Assembly: GCA_023525975.1 (NCBI GenBank)
Contig: CM042038.1
Span: 5,829,272-5,893,271 of the forward strand
Direction: 5' to 3'
DNA length: 64,000 nt
Origin: Smallanthus sonchifolius
Lineage: Eukaryota > Streptophyta > Magnoliopsida > Asterales > Asteraceae
Every line of letters begins with the position of its first letter. Position 1 is the stretch's first letter. Below the pieces are notes generated by a model. The model saw nothing but the letters and a program-made list of their open reading frames with translations. It ran no database searches and had not been told where the DNA came from. Shown here one piece after another: positions 35,201-47,467 of this stretch. The position numbers and the translations under genes were made by a program.

Positions 35201-35260
35201 TATATGTAGGATTGTGAACGCAGAGCAATCACAAAGCTATTTCATCATAGGAATCCCTGA
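32258..35260 (+). CDS. DUF616 protein, MUCI70/TOD1-like
   Basis: Plant DUF616 family, a predicted GT-A-like Golgi enzyme group that includes MUCI70 (seed mucilage) and TOD1 (reported as a ceramidase in pollen). Seven coding exons (32258-32453, 32545-32649, 33179-33537, 34058-34269, 34528-34784, 34895-35073, 35210-35260) sum to 1359 bp, 452 aa. A spliced 5' leader is likely, with an intron at 32100-32218. A basic stretch (RRSRRFGRRR) precedes one membrane helix at residues 40-62, so a type II membrane protein. Conserved words: FYPCKVELNDPVEALV, YMNTCTVVVSSCIFG, GLWRIVVV, RYSIWLDSKLKLHTDPMLL, FMFYQSDGL, RAHTPMSNLFSCLWFNEVDR and FTSRDQLSFGY. No breaks. Which of the two subgroups it belongs to cannot be settled here. 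Confidence 0.88.
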
Positions 35261-37375
35261 CCAATGGCCCACAATGTTCGGGTTTGTTGCCATGTACTGT
35301 GAAATGCTCCAAGGTATGCCCTTGATTGTGGTTTTATCTATAAATAATTAGCATGTCAAGAATTATTTCAATAAGAACCCAATTTTTTTTAATAAAATGT
35401 ACATTAAAAATGTACTTTGGTGACATTTGGCACGTTTGACCCTGTTTCCTTTTGGGTAACACAGTTTGTTTCCACCCATAAGAAGGCTCAAACTTTTAAA
35501 TTTCTTTGAGAAAAACCTCAAAACTTTCAGAAATTTGATTTTGGGTACCCCGAACCCAGTAACGTTGACCGAGTGGACTTTTTTTTCGCTGATGTGGCGC
35601 CTGCCCATTAACTTCAAGATTACTCTAAACGAAAACTTTTTTCGAAGTTAGCGACTTTTTAGGTTTGCAAATAAAGTCAGTTACCCAAAATAGAAATCAG
35701 GCCAAAGTTCGTTACCTTTATACGCAGTTTGTCATTTCCTTCTATGCTAATCAATTTGTTATCACTCGTTTGACCCGTTAAAAGATAAAACATAACCTGA
35801 ACCACCCATTCATAAGTAAAGATGTCAAAATTGCCACCTCTAGATATCATATACCATACATTGACTGTGAATGTATAACTGAAATCATTTCTTTATTCTG
35901 ATGCAGTTCAAATAAATTGGTTTTGACCAACATAATTTTTCAAGCATTAGTTGTTTGTTTCCCAATGAATAGACTTGTGGCAAGAGATAACCGAGTACAT
36001 GAAGATCTGTGAGTCGTTTCGTGTTGTAGATGTAATGTAGTGATCTTAGATTCCATGCATAAGTTAAAAGATTCATGCTATAGTTTGTGGATTATAAATC
36101 AGATTCTTATGTAGTAGATGAGGGCCATTATGAAGCGCAAGCTGAAGATGGAAGTATAGATGTTAACTGGTAACCATGTTAGGACAACCACAGAAACTTA
36201 TCACTAGGTTTTTTTTGTTGTAATTGTGGATTGTTCAAAACACAACCAGTTTTAAGCAGAAACTATAAAAACCAAAAGCGTATAAACCACTTGACTTTAA
36301 TGATGTCATACTTAAAACACTAGATATAAGTGTTTAAGCGGTTCTTGTAATCCTCTACTTAAATTTGATTGTGTAGTATACTCATCAACCCTTGTATGTA
36401 TGTGTAATGAGGTCATGAACCCCTCTATATACACAAGTCAATTTTTATGTGATCTTTAACAATTCTAAGCTATGGCTGGTAGTTGTGTTGTTTAGAGTGA
36501 CAAGAAAAATCTGGGTAATATTTTCATGTGATCTTCAACAACCCTAAGCTATTTTTACTATTTGTAAAACCTCATTTAATTTATTTTTTATTTTTTAAAA
36601 TAACTAAAATTCAACTTTTTTTCTTGTAAACTTATTTGATAATATCTTAGTTTTGTAAATCAACTTTTTAAAATCTTCTATTAAGTTATTCATCAACTAT
36701 AATTTAAGTTATAAAGATATCTAGGCAAAGTATGAAATATAGAAAACCTAAAAAAAGTAGCTGATAGTATCTCGTAACATGACTAAAAGTTATTTACAGT
36801 ATAAAAAAAGTTATTTTAATAAATATGTATATTAAAATAGGAGCTAATAATGGTACACCACCCCTCGTGTTTGGACATTAGAGGGTTGTCATGTCATATG
36901 ACCCGTTTAGTTCAATACAGGTCATATAGCCCGAAGTTAAACCGATATCGTTTCAAACATGTCACATCAATCACGTCATGCAATACGATCATGTACCATA
37001 CGACCTTTATCATCCCGAAACAACTCGTATTGAAGCAAAAAAAAATGTAACACGACTAATATTGAGATTGGTGTAACGGGGGTGTTGTCTGCATATTAAA
37101 ACACATCAAAAAGTAAAGAACATTATTTTAATAATTTTGCTGTAATTAAATGCTTTTAAGGAAAAAAGTATAAGTTGGCATTCTAAAAAATACATGGATA
37201 TAATTGCAAATATATGTAAAGCAAGGGCCAATTTAGTATTTTACTTTATTTAACGGCCAAAGATGGTACTCCAGAATACAGATCACCACCGGTAGCGACA
37301 ACCACCACGAGTGTTGGCTCTAGTAGTAATCGCCCTGCACTGCAACGGCGGTCATTAGAAACATCAAAATAAGCC
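35261..37375. other. Intergenic between the DUF616 and HAD hydrolase genes
   Basis: 3' flank of the DUF616 gene, then AT-rich DNA. A short plus-strand frame near 36118-36175 (EGHYEAQAEDGSIDVNW then stop) looks more protein-like than its surroundings but has no supported partner exons. Nothing else seen; the last 120 bp are the leader of the next gene. Confidence 0.4.
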
Positions 37376-40321
37376 ATGGACGCCGGCGCTCTTTACAGAG
37401 CTCTAAAACCGTCAAATATTATTCTTAAGAAATCCATCGGTCTCCGATGCTCCAATTCTCCCATTACGCTGCACACAGGTCAGCTAATCACTCATTTCGA
37501 TTCCAATTATCTCTATCCACTACATTAACATCAATCTTAAAAACCCTAATTTAATTTGTATGCAGGAAGTGGGAGAAGGGTGAAGAAAGCGTACGAGGGT
37601 TTATTGTTGGATGCAGGTGGAACACTTCTGCAATTGGCAAAGCCTGTTGAGGATACATACGCATCAATCGGTCATAAATATGGTCAGTCAGTTATAGGTT
37701 CTTTTAATTATTATGCTCGGTTTCATCTATGAAGTTAAATTTGTTGATCAACTATTATGAATGAGTTCCCTTGTTTTTATAAACTCTAACCACATTATAA
37801 TAGTTATTACATATTTGGGCTTGATACACTTTTTCCTTCTATATGTTAATAAAATTTGCATAACTTATTGCTTGAATAAAATGAATGTCTAATCGACTCA
37901 AAACAATATAAAGAATTTAGTTGATTTTATATAATACACTATTAGAGGATATGAGCATCTTCTTTCCATCATAATCTAGCTTTGTTGCAAGGTTTAACCA
38001 CCGGTAAACATGCACTTAAAAGACCCGCATCTATGGTGCGGAACTAGTGGTGTTTTGGTCCTTTGATAAGTTAATACCGTTGGATTGGTGTGTTGTCTCC
38101 ATGGTGACAAAGTGCAACATGAGGACAACACTTATCACTACAAAGGGTGGGTCGAATTCAAACCACCCCCATTTGAGCACAAAATTGGTCGTGTACCTGA
38201 GCATTTTCTGTTAGGTGTCATGGCCAGTCGAGTTCTTACCTTTTGATAAGTGGAGAATGTTGCACCACTCACGTAATAACGAACATCGATTGGTGTTATG
38301 ATTCTGTAGAGCTTCGATCATCTTCACCGATGAAAAACCACAGAGGCACAGATACATAACGTTATAACGATTTCTCTCCGTATGCGTATAAATTGAGTGA
38401 TGAGTTAGTGACGCTCATTGTCTAAACTTCGTGCCTTAAATATCAAATCCTACGTGAAAAAAAGGAAACTACGCGCAAGTCCAACTCACGTTTGTATTGA
38501 AATCTGTCAAACGTACATGTGCCAATAATACGCAAGTGTTTCTTCTGGTACGACATGATTTCTAGCGTGGTTTAAGTTTGCTATGCGAGAGAAAGTAGAT
38601 ACGTGACCATGGTTTCACGTATCTCATGGCTATAGGCGTGATTAATCTCTGACATGACTATAAAGATATGTCACACCCGAAAAGTGGCTACTTTCTTGAT
38701 TTTCTCTAATAATATTCTTCTAAATCTTTGCATATAGGTTTAAATGCAACTCCAGCTGATATAAAACAAGGGTTTAAAAGAGCCTTTTCTGCTCCATGGC
38801 CTGAAAAACTTCGTTACCAGGTACCATTGTTATCTATTCTCATCCATTTGCATACTCAATTATACACATCCTTTCTAAATTGTTCACATACCACATTTTG
38901 ACACTTCTCTTTATCTACTTTATTGTTTGAATGAATTTACCTTTGTAAATGGACCGTTGACCTTTGACTATTTTTGGCTGCTTTGTTAATGTTTATACGA
39001 TTTTCTGTGTCGTGTTGAATTTTGAAAATTTTTGGTGCCATTTTTCTTTCATATGGTAATATTTTATCAGCATTTAATGAATCTTGATGTTTATCTTGTT
39101 GTACAGGGTGATGGAAGGCCATTTTGGCAGCTTGTTGTTTCTGAAGCCACTGGTTGTGCTAATAATGATTACTTTGAAGAAGTTTATGAGGTTAGTCACC
39201 TAATGACTCGTAACTAATAAGAATATTGTTGTACTTAAAGTTAACTTTTACTCTTAGTTAGCATCTTTTAACGTTATTCTTTTGCAATTTAACTAGTACT
39301 ACGCCAATGGTGATGCTTGGCACCTTCCAATAGGCGCCTACAAAACTCTACTGATTCTAAAAGAGTCTGGAGGTCATAATCAAGTATTCATCTTTATTTT
39401 TTAAGTTGGCATAATTTTGTAAGTAAATAATCTTTTTTTTTATTTATCTGGAACTCCCAATTACTATGATACAGTTAAACTGGCTGTTGTGTCCAACTTT
39501 GACACCCGCTTGAGGAAGTTGTTACAAGACCTCAACATTATAGACTTGTAAGTATCAACACATTTAGTAAATTTATGGCAACTACCAATATTAGATCTGG
39601 CAATCATGACCCATTCATCAAGAAACGGGTTGAATTGGGTAATTTTTGTTCACCTATGGGTTCAACCGGGTCTACTCAAATTATACAGCAGTCAATTTAG
39701 GTCTACTCAGGGTTAAAATGGGTCACTTTTATAAAACTTGCTAAATTGGCCAACACCACCCACCAACACCGTCTGTCACCACCACTGTCACCATCCGCTT
39801 CCGCCACTTACACCGCCCCCAATATTATTAGTCATACTGATTTATATTCTAAGTTTGTGTTTTTGTGGTTAGGTTTGATGCTGTCATAATTTCTTCAGAG
39901 GTTGGGTATGAAAAACCAGATGCAAAAATATTTGAAACGGCTTTAGGTATGTAACAACTAACAACTAACAACCCATATCCATTAATAGTTTCAATTCTTT
40001 CTAATCATATAGTTTGTCACATGATAAATAGACCAGATTAATGTGGAAGCTGCAAAAGCTGTACATGTAGGAGATGATCAAAAGGCTGATAAGTTAGGAG
40101 CAAATGCTGTTGGGATTAACTGCTGGTAAGTTTAATCCAATATTCTAAATAGATACGGAGTTGTATTTATACATTATTTCAAATGGGATACGGTTGAATA
40201 TATTTTTCTATAAAAATATTAATAATTTTTTTACGCGATTAATCTGATGAGCAGGTTATGGGGAACAGAAGTGAAGACATTTTCAGATATCCAGGACCGT
40301 ATTCTTGCTCCTGAGTTGTAG
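37376..40321 (+). CDS. HAD-superfamily hydrolase, HDHD3-like
   Basis: Haloacid dehalogenase-like phosphatase; substrate unknown. Nine exons (37376-37478, 37566-37682, 38738-38820, 39107-39190, 39297-39372, 39475-39547, 39873-39946, 40032-40125, 40255-40321) add to 771 bp, 256 aa. Motif I is LLLDAGGTLL with nucleophile D50; motif II is VVSN with S161; motif III is EKPDAKIF with K193; motif IV is HVGDD with D218/D219. The second Asp of the usual DxD is Gly52, which removes the general acid/base; as I recall the plant HDHD3-like group shares this. Cap domain lies between motifs I and II. The basic, Ser/Leu-rich first 45 residues could target an organelle. Intron 2 is about 1 kb and intron 6 carries a repeat also found in an ORC6 intron. 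Confidence 0.9.
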
Positions 40322-41822
40322 CTTGTACGAGCATAAGTTGTTTTCCCCCTTAGAACTGATTTTATAATAAAAATAATATATATAATGGTTATTTTTAAGA
40401 ATACATAAATTATTTGTTGAAAGTATTTAGAAGAATTGGTGTTATTAAGATTTTTAGAATGAAAATGAGAAGTTGGCTAAATTGTATATTTTTTATTCCA
40501 TTCCATCGAGTGAATTACAGATTCACCTCTTTCATTAACAGATTAAAATCAGTCAAATGAAAGAACACACATTTTACATGAATCCCTACACCACGTTGTT
40601 ATGACATTCGTAAGCACAAATGTAATATAAGGCTTAGGCACATACATTCACGGATTTAGAACAAGTGTTTTGAAATAAGGTGACATAGACTTATTGATTA
40701 TATAAAATTCTCAATTTTATATGTATGGTTCAGTATTCGGATAAACTCTTTTATTTCATGCACGCTTGATTTTAATATCTTATATTAAGAAGCGTGTATT
40801 TAATTGCAAGCCATATCGGTTAGTATAGCTTAGAAGTTAGAACCTGTGTACTACACACGAGGTGAAAAATATCAATACATAAAATTTCTTAAAATCTTTA
40901 TTTATATATTTACTGGTGTAAAAATGCATTACATATACTAAGGATCAAAATATATGTTCATTACTATTTAATGTAATTTGATATTCATTTATTATTTGAT
41001 TAATTATACTAATTAAACATATTTATTTTAAGTTATATCTTATCATAAAAAACTTTGAAATCTAATTATTTGACTTTTATTTTCAAGTATTTTCTTTAAA
41101 GATGTATTATTATTAAAAGATAGATATGTATTTAGTAAGAGAGATGCGAAAAAAAAAAATGAGATTATGGAGGCGACACGTGGCATGAAAAATCTTTATT
41201 TATTATATAAAAATTTTGATTTCTATTTTTTTTTCTTTTGTTTCCTAAATTCATTTTTCCTTAATTAATTTTCTCTTCATGACGGAAAAGAATTTAATTT
41301 AGGGTGTGAAATCGCAAAAACAGGAAAAGTTGGGACCTGTTTTGCCAATCCGTCTTTTACGTTTGTTGCTTGATATCAAAGCAGAAAGACTGCTTAATTT
41401 CTAAGTCGAGATTGCGTACTATATATATCAATACCCATAGGCATGCATCAGAGTCACTGAATTTGAAGAAACCGAGATCGATCAGAGGCCAGGAAAGGTT
41501 TGTAGTCTCATGATAAACTTTGTTTCGTAGTTGTTTGATCAAGACTCCATTGATTAACAGTAGCCCTAGATTTGAAGCAATCAACGTGAATGCGTTTTTC
41601 TGCGTAAAACCCCCTATTCCGATTAATTTCGCTAAAATTGATCAGTAATTTCATATACTTGTCGGATTAAAATACGAATTCTAGAAGAATTCCTACAAAA
41701 ATTGAAACCTATACGTCAATCTGTGTATTTTAGTTCTGAATCAACCATGCCAATTTTGAAGCAATTCTAATGCCAATATCTGTACATGTGTTCTATAAAC
41801 CCTTGTTTATGTTTGCAGTGAA
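40322..41822. other. Intergenic, Helitron relic and MOG1 leader
   Basis: 3' flank of the HAD gene, a minus-strand Helitron relic at about 40830-41212, then the MOG1 5' region, which probably contains a leader intron (donor AAAG/gttt near 41497, acceptor tgcag at about 41815-41819). The 75-aa minus ORF at 41357-41584 overlaps that leader and is not supported. Confidence 0.45.
40830..41212 (-). mobile_element. Helitron relic, copy 3
   Basis: Read on the minus strand it starts TTATATAATAAATAAAGATT, has cacgtgtcgcc and cgcatctctctta blocks and ends near cgtgtgtagtacacaggttctaact, each matching the other two Helitron copies with more decay. Ends are approximate. Confidence 0.4.
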
Positions 41823-43596
41823 ATGGAACAATTCCCACAAAGACAGTTGTTTGGTGGAGCAATTTCCACTACTTTCCCACTTAGGTTTGAGGTTGGTTTC
41901 CATCTAATCTTATCATATTTAGGCCTCTTTTTATCTTTAGTGTGTTCTTCATTTATAGGTTTTTTAATTGTAGGATGTGAGCAATATTCGTCAAGTTCCC
42001 GATCATCAGGTTTGTTTATTCCACTGCTTCTATGTTTATTTTCACTTTGGATTTTAATTGAAACAATTCCTCCTTAATTATTGCTTCTCTTTTAGGAGGT
42101 GTTTGTGGACCCTGCACGCGATGAGAGCCTCATAATTGAGCTTTTAGAAATGAAGCATGAGTTGGCCGACAATGGAAGTGCGACTTGGTTTCTACAAGAC
42201 CTTGCTACAGAACAAGGCGCTGAGGGCAACATTGTAAGTTTTCTTTCTTTCACCTTTCCTTTTGGAATTTATAAGTTATTACATTGACACCAGAAAAATA
42301 TCAAAATCATTGGTTTCATTATGGAAAAAAAACTGTTTTATTTGATTCTTTTAGGTGACTGAGCAATCAGCAGTATTCGAGGCTCAAGGATTGGGATACA
42401 GAAACATGCCTTCTGTCATTTCAACTGCTACTGCTCAAATGGTAAGCAATGTTAAGATTAATTCAAAAAGTTGTCGTTGTGTTTTATTATTTGTATAAGT
42501 CGGTAGTCAAGTCTGTAGGTTTGTTACCGAATTGGTCGCTTAGGTTGTTGAGTTTTTTTCTAGTTCAGTTATTGATCAAGTCATTGTGTACGTTGTAAGT
42601 TCCTGCTATATAAGCAGTGGTTTTCTATGAATAAAGCAACGCATATTCTAATCATTGATATCACTCCCAATTAACAAACAAGATACCAACTTTGACTTTG
42701 CATATAGTTTCAGGAATTTGTTCGACTGTTTGTCAAATAATGCAAGTCAAAATAAAGACATTTTCCGAACCCAAATAAATCGTATCAATTTTGGTTCTTG
42801 ACTTATTTTTGCAATTTGTTGTAGTCTATTTCCAAGGGACGCCAGGGAAGAGAAGCACAAAATCTTGTAAAGGTATCTTTTTATCATTTATTGATCCTCC
42901 ATTAGTTTATTTTAATTCTTCATTTACCAAAACATCATAAATTTTTTGTTAACCGTGAGAACCCATCACCGGAAAACTCTTGGGCCCCACCAATACCTTA
43001 TATAATGAGATCAGGTAAAACCCAACTTGTGTAGGCAGGTAGCCTTCAAGGGGTAAGGGCAAAAACCAGTGGATTTGAACATGAGACCTTGAATTAGGCG
43101 CTTACCACTGTGCCACCCCTACAATTTTGTATTACTTACTAGTACACAGTAGCTCTGAACTTTATTCTCCAAAAATATTATCATATATGTTCAAAACTAC
43201 TATGTTTTGGTAAATATATTTTTTCTTTAACTATTATGTTTTGGTCAAAACTAACTACTTATGTGCTTCCATTCAGGTATATTTGGCAAATTTGAGACTC
43301 AAAGGAGTTGGAACAGACGTACTCATCACTGCATACGAGCCTGTTTTCATAAGGTATTCATAAACCAACATCTTTTTTTGTTTTTTCAATTGTGGGTGGT
43401 TATTGATTCATGAATCAAATAATGGACTGTGGTCTGTTTGTGTAGCCCATCTAGCGAAAGTGCAAGATCAGTTGGAGCAGGTTTAACCGTGCCGGCTACA
43501 GAGTTGGGACGGACACCAATGGCTGATGTTTTTAAACAAGTGGTTGCTACATTCAGAATCAATGATTGGAACCTGTTTGGTGCTACTGCCCTTTGA
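41823..43596 (+). CDS. MOG1: Ran-GTP binding protein MOG1
   Basis: Small nuclear factor that binds Ran and promotes nucleotide release, supporting nucleocytoplasmic transport. Seven exons (41823-41891, 41974-42009, 42096-42233, 42355-42441, 42825-42872, 43277-43353, 43446-43596) total 606 bp, 201 aa, the normal size for plant MOG1. Family words: RQLFGGAISTTFP, DVSNIRQVPDHQEVFVD, DESLIIELLEMK, WFLQDLATEQGA, ARLRLKGVGTD-like NLRLKGVGTDVLITAYEP and a conserved ADVFKQVVATFRINDWNLFG. All splice sites are GT-AG and phases fit. A tRNA-derived SINE sits in intron 5, antisense to the gene. Confidence 0.93.
42950..43122 (-). mobile_element. tRNA-derived SINE in MOG1 intron 5
   Basis: On the minus strand, box A-like TGGCACAGTGG (43105-43115) and box B GTTCAAATCCA (43070-43080) are followed by a SINE-like body ending in gatgggttctcacggtt. 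Boundaries approximate. Confidence 0.65.
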
Positions 43597-43857
43597 GAAA
43601 GCAATTTTGTTGGTTTAGTTCTTGATGTTTAGTTATCGTGTTACTACTCTTTTCACTGCATTTGGGTCCATCGGTTTCCACGATCTAGCAGTTTTAACTG
43701 GTCGTACACCTTGGCATCTATTTTGAGTTTTGATCAATTTTTTTCTACTGATTTTCATTTCTTGATGTTATTGAACTCATATCTAGTGATTCTTGAATTC
43801 AAACCAAACGCTCTACATGTATAGAACAACTATAATGTTATAGATAAAACACTTTGA

Positions 43858-44030
43858 CAACCACTAGCTTAGCCTAGTGGTAAAGGTGTATACCAAAGAC
43901 TACATTAAAATAGGGAGGTCTTGAGTTTAAGTTCCACCTGTGACAAAAAAAGTGGTCCAGTCCAGGTTGAGTCAGGGGGTTTTCTCACCTATTTTGGTTT
44001 CCAAATTGCTATTAAAGAAAAAAGATAAAA
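43858..44030 (+). mobile_element. tRNA-derived SINE
   Basis: Box A TAGCCTAGTGG (43870-43880) and box B-like AGTTTAAGTTCCA (43924-43936), then a unique body ending near an A-rich tail (attaaagaaaaaagat). It belongs to a different family from the SINE in MOG1 intron 5. Confidence 0.65.
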
Positions 44031-45157
44031 CACTTTGAAATACTGTTATGTTATGTAATAATAATAATTAGTGGTCAATTCAATCCTATTTGACCCTACT
44101 TAGCTTGCCCATTATGACTCTCGGAAGAGCAATTATCGAGCGAAGGGCTGAAGTCTCAAGAGTTCAAACGGATAGGTAGGTTTAAGCAATGAACATACGA
44201 GTGGAAGAATAACTAATGATTAGTCGATCACCATAAAAAAATTGAGCTATCTTTTTTTTAAGAAACCTGATTTTGAAGTCTCTGTCTCAAGCCCAATTTA
44301 TTAAGTAAATAAAAAAAATTACAGAGGAGGGTTCTCGACAGAACTAGGTTTTTTGCAAGAACAAAAAGAACTAATAACCCTGTATTAAACACAATCAATG
44401 GTAGTAATTGAATGTGACATTTCTTTTAAATATTCCCTTAGTTGTTTCTAAGCCAAATGGTATTTTTAACTTTTAATTTATAGATAAATTAAATTGATTG
44501 ACACAGTTACACAAGGGCATTGCGGTGACGACAATAACGTGACCGAATACATAAAGAAACATATGAAGTTACAACGACTCGGTTCTGAAGATCGAAAAAT
44601 AGATAAAATGCGGCGAGAATATAAGTTAACATTGAAATGACAAATTCGTTAAAGAAGTTAGTAGCAAAGTAAAAAAACTAACTTTTACCAACGGTTATAC
44701 AAAAAGTAAGAGAAAAAATAAACAAAATTTGAGGAGTAAACATAAGAGTTTAAAATTAGAGGGGTACAGTTAAGAATTTTATGCATGAGTAAACTTGAAA
44801 CTTGTGAGACATATTTAGAAATTTATAAATTTAAGTGGGCCATTATGAAAAGTAAAAAAGCGTACAGACCATTAATGTTGACTCGAAAAATGTGTTGGTG
44901 CCCTTTGATTGGGCACCGACATTAGTATTTAAGGTTCTGGTAATTCCTTTTCACTCCATCAAGAATGGAATATAATAGAAATTTATGTGTTAAAAGCGGA
45001 ATAAGTGTGATAGAAGGAATGATTGAGATTTCTTGTTATATGGTTGATTCCTTTCGTGTGACCAAATATATTCTTTTTCATTCTTTTATAATGGTGCATT
45101 AGTGTGTCTAAAATTTGATATTCAACTTGTTAATCGACTAAGAAGGAAATTAATTTG

Positions 45158-45494
45158 ATGGGCAGCATAATCGGTACGTCTCTTTTTCTTTCATTTTATA
45201 TATGCTTTTTGGTTATCACTTAAGAAATCAATATATATTTGTTGGTATCGAGCACTAACATATAATAATCTGAACAATTTATGAATTTGAAATTATGAAC
45301 TTGATTATATGGTATCATAAAATTAGAACAATGACTTACTATGACATAAATATTTCATTGATGTAGTTGCAAAGAACCAGCTTCATCCCTTCCAACTATC
45401 ATCCGCTCAGCCTTCTGCATCTGCAACCATATCACAAAATGAAAATGTCGACGATGAAGATGTATTTTTGGAGGAAGACCATAATGATTGCTAA
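45158..45494 (+). CDS. Two-exon candidate encoding a 47-aa acidic peptide, not recognised
   Basis: ATG at 45158 gives MGSII, a clean donor (G/gtacgt at 45173) and acceptor (gatgtag before 45367) join in phase to a 42-codon exon ending TAA 45492-45494. The product has a Ser/Ala/Pro/Gln-rich middle and an acidic tail (NVDDEDVFLEEDHNDC). The biased composition looks coding, but I know no homologue. It may be the last exons of a decayed gene rather than a real small gene. Confidence 0.25.
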
Positions 45495-45599
45495 TGATTC
45501 ATGTGTAAGGAACAAATCTTGTCATTTCATTTGTGTTACTATGCAGATGAAATGACTTGTTCCTTACACATGTGTGTTACTATTACTACAAGTTTCTTT

Positions 45600-45760
45600 A
45601 GAGGCAAGGGTCTTAACGAGAGCAGTCTCTCTATCATCCGGGATAGGGGCGGATGATAGGGGAAAGATTTACCCTTATCCTGTACTCCCAGACACTACAA
45701 ATAGTTTTTGCTATCGGTAAGATTTTACTGGGTATGTTTGTTTGTTTGTTACTACTACTG
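45600..45760 (+). mobile_element. 3' part of a TS-like SINE
   Basis: Contains gagcagtctctctat, gatttacccttatcctg, ctcccagacactac and tttactgggtatg, then (TTTG)n. This matches the body and GTT/TTG-type tail I recall for tobacco TS-family SINEs. The tRNA-derived head is not visible, so it is probably 5' truncated. Confidence 0.5.
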
Positions 45761-45873
45761 CGAGTCTTGTGACTACTCATTGCATAAAGTCTACTTAGCA
45801 ACTACCCATGACCTATCAAAATCACCCATCACATCTTCACCACGATCTTTCATTTACTTTGTATTTTGAATTT

Positions 45874-46717
45874 AAACAAGTATATAAGTTTCAGATCATC
45901 ATTACGATGATCTGATACAAGACTCAACCAAAAATAACATAACAATACTCAAGAACTGAAAGGGTAAAACAAAACCCTAGAAACCATAGGACGAGCTCTT
46001 AAAAGAATAAAAAGGTCAGCGAAAATGATTGAGAGTGATTCTCTCTCTCTCTCTCTTTTCCTCAAAATGGATCCAAAATATTGACATGCTTTGCAAAACA
46101 ATTTTAGTATGTTAGTGGGGGGGTTTTACTTTTGATGTGAGATTATTAGGATGAGCGTCATGTGTAATTTCTTCAGGTATGAATGCACAATTAATTTCAA
46201 CATAAAGTACACACATTGTGCATCCACATATTGACAACACATGCAAAACGGTATTGTCATGATTGGTTTCACACATCCATCACACAATAGTTGAATTCTT
46301 TTCATGGGTTCATACATACTAATAGAATATTGTGTGATGGATGTATGAAACCAATCATGACAATACCGTTTTGCATGTGTTGGCAATATGTGGATGCACA
46401 ATGTGTGTACTTTATGTTGAAATTAATTGTGCATTCATACCTGAAGAAATCACACATGACGCTCATCCTAATAATCTTACATCAAAAGTAAAACCCCCCA
46501 CTAACCTATTAAAATTGTTTTGCAAAGAATGTCAATATTCTGGATCCTATTAGAGGAAGAGAGAGAGAGAGAATCACTCGAAGTCATTTTTGCTCCTCGT
46601 CCTATGGTTTCTAGGGTTTTGTTTTACCCTTGTAGTTCTTGAGTAGTGTTATGTTATTTTTTGTTGAGACTTGTATCAAATCATCGCAATGATGATCTGA
46701 AACTTATACACTTGTTT
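45874..46717. repeat. 0.84-kb inverted repeat (foldback)
   Basis: Left arm 45874-46289, right arm 46328-46717, spacer 38 bp. In the inner 160 bp I count four mismatches; the outer arms have small indels but stay clearly complementary, including the runs aaccctagaaaccatagg and ctctctctct. Overlapping ORFs on both strands (46126-46401 minus, 46291-46491 plus) are mirror images of each other and follow from the symmetry. No target duplication seen. Confidence 0.9.
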
Positions 46718-47467
46718 GTAGCACTTTGGATTTCTATTTTTCTATGTTGTTATATCAATCACTTTATATTTGGGATTTATTCTTTGATTTAGGCTAACAG
46801 ATCGTTAGATATGTTATTGTGACAAGTTCTCTAGAGTAATCTATTAGTATGCTTTTTGGCTTTTATATTTCTAATTCCTGGTGATAAAATTATATAAAAA
46901 GAAAATAAAAATAGTAAGATATGTACATGAGAATCCTAACACGTAATTTTAAGAAATTAGCGGTATAAAAGATACTTAAAGTGTGATGAGTAACCGGGCA
47001 CCCGACGAGTGAAGGACCATGTACGGGACATAGTTTTACAATCAAGTATAAGACCAAGATTACCAATACATATCCCATTGCCTTCGTTAGATATGGCCAC
47101 ACTTTAAATAGGAAAAAAGTAACACATATATGATCATGACACACACCAAGCATTCAATAGACACCCTTCAACAACCAACGTTAAAGCATCAAGAAGAAAA
47201 AACTCAGATTTTTTTCTTAAAATATAACGGCGGACGATCTTAAACAAGACAGGAACATTGATAGAGTACCCAAGATCCAGAATTTCCAGCAGCATTACAT
47301 TGAATAAAAGTTATCAAAAAGAAACTAAGAAGACTGCATATCGCTTAAAAAAACGAAGTTAAAAAACACATCAAAAACATTACCCTTGTTTAAAAGCAGT
47401 TGCCCCAGTACTTTCTACTCAGACATCATACAAGAAAAAGGGTAGAACGGTAACACCACCATCTCCA

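Larger units (their letters stand above)
43597..47467. other. Intergenic with SINEs, small candidate gene and a large inverted repeat
   Basis: Contains two SINE-like elements, a two-exon short frame, a hairpin at 44893-44921 (TGTTGGTGCCC paired with GGGCACCGACA) and the 0.84-kb inverted repeat, each listed or reported separately. 44040-44890 and 46720-47460 show nothing recognisable. Confidence 0.5.

Noticed and set aside
46126..46491. Two similar cysteine-rich ORFs on opposite strands
   Set aside because: Mirror images produced by the inverted repeat; no evidence of a gene.
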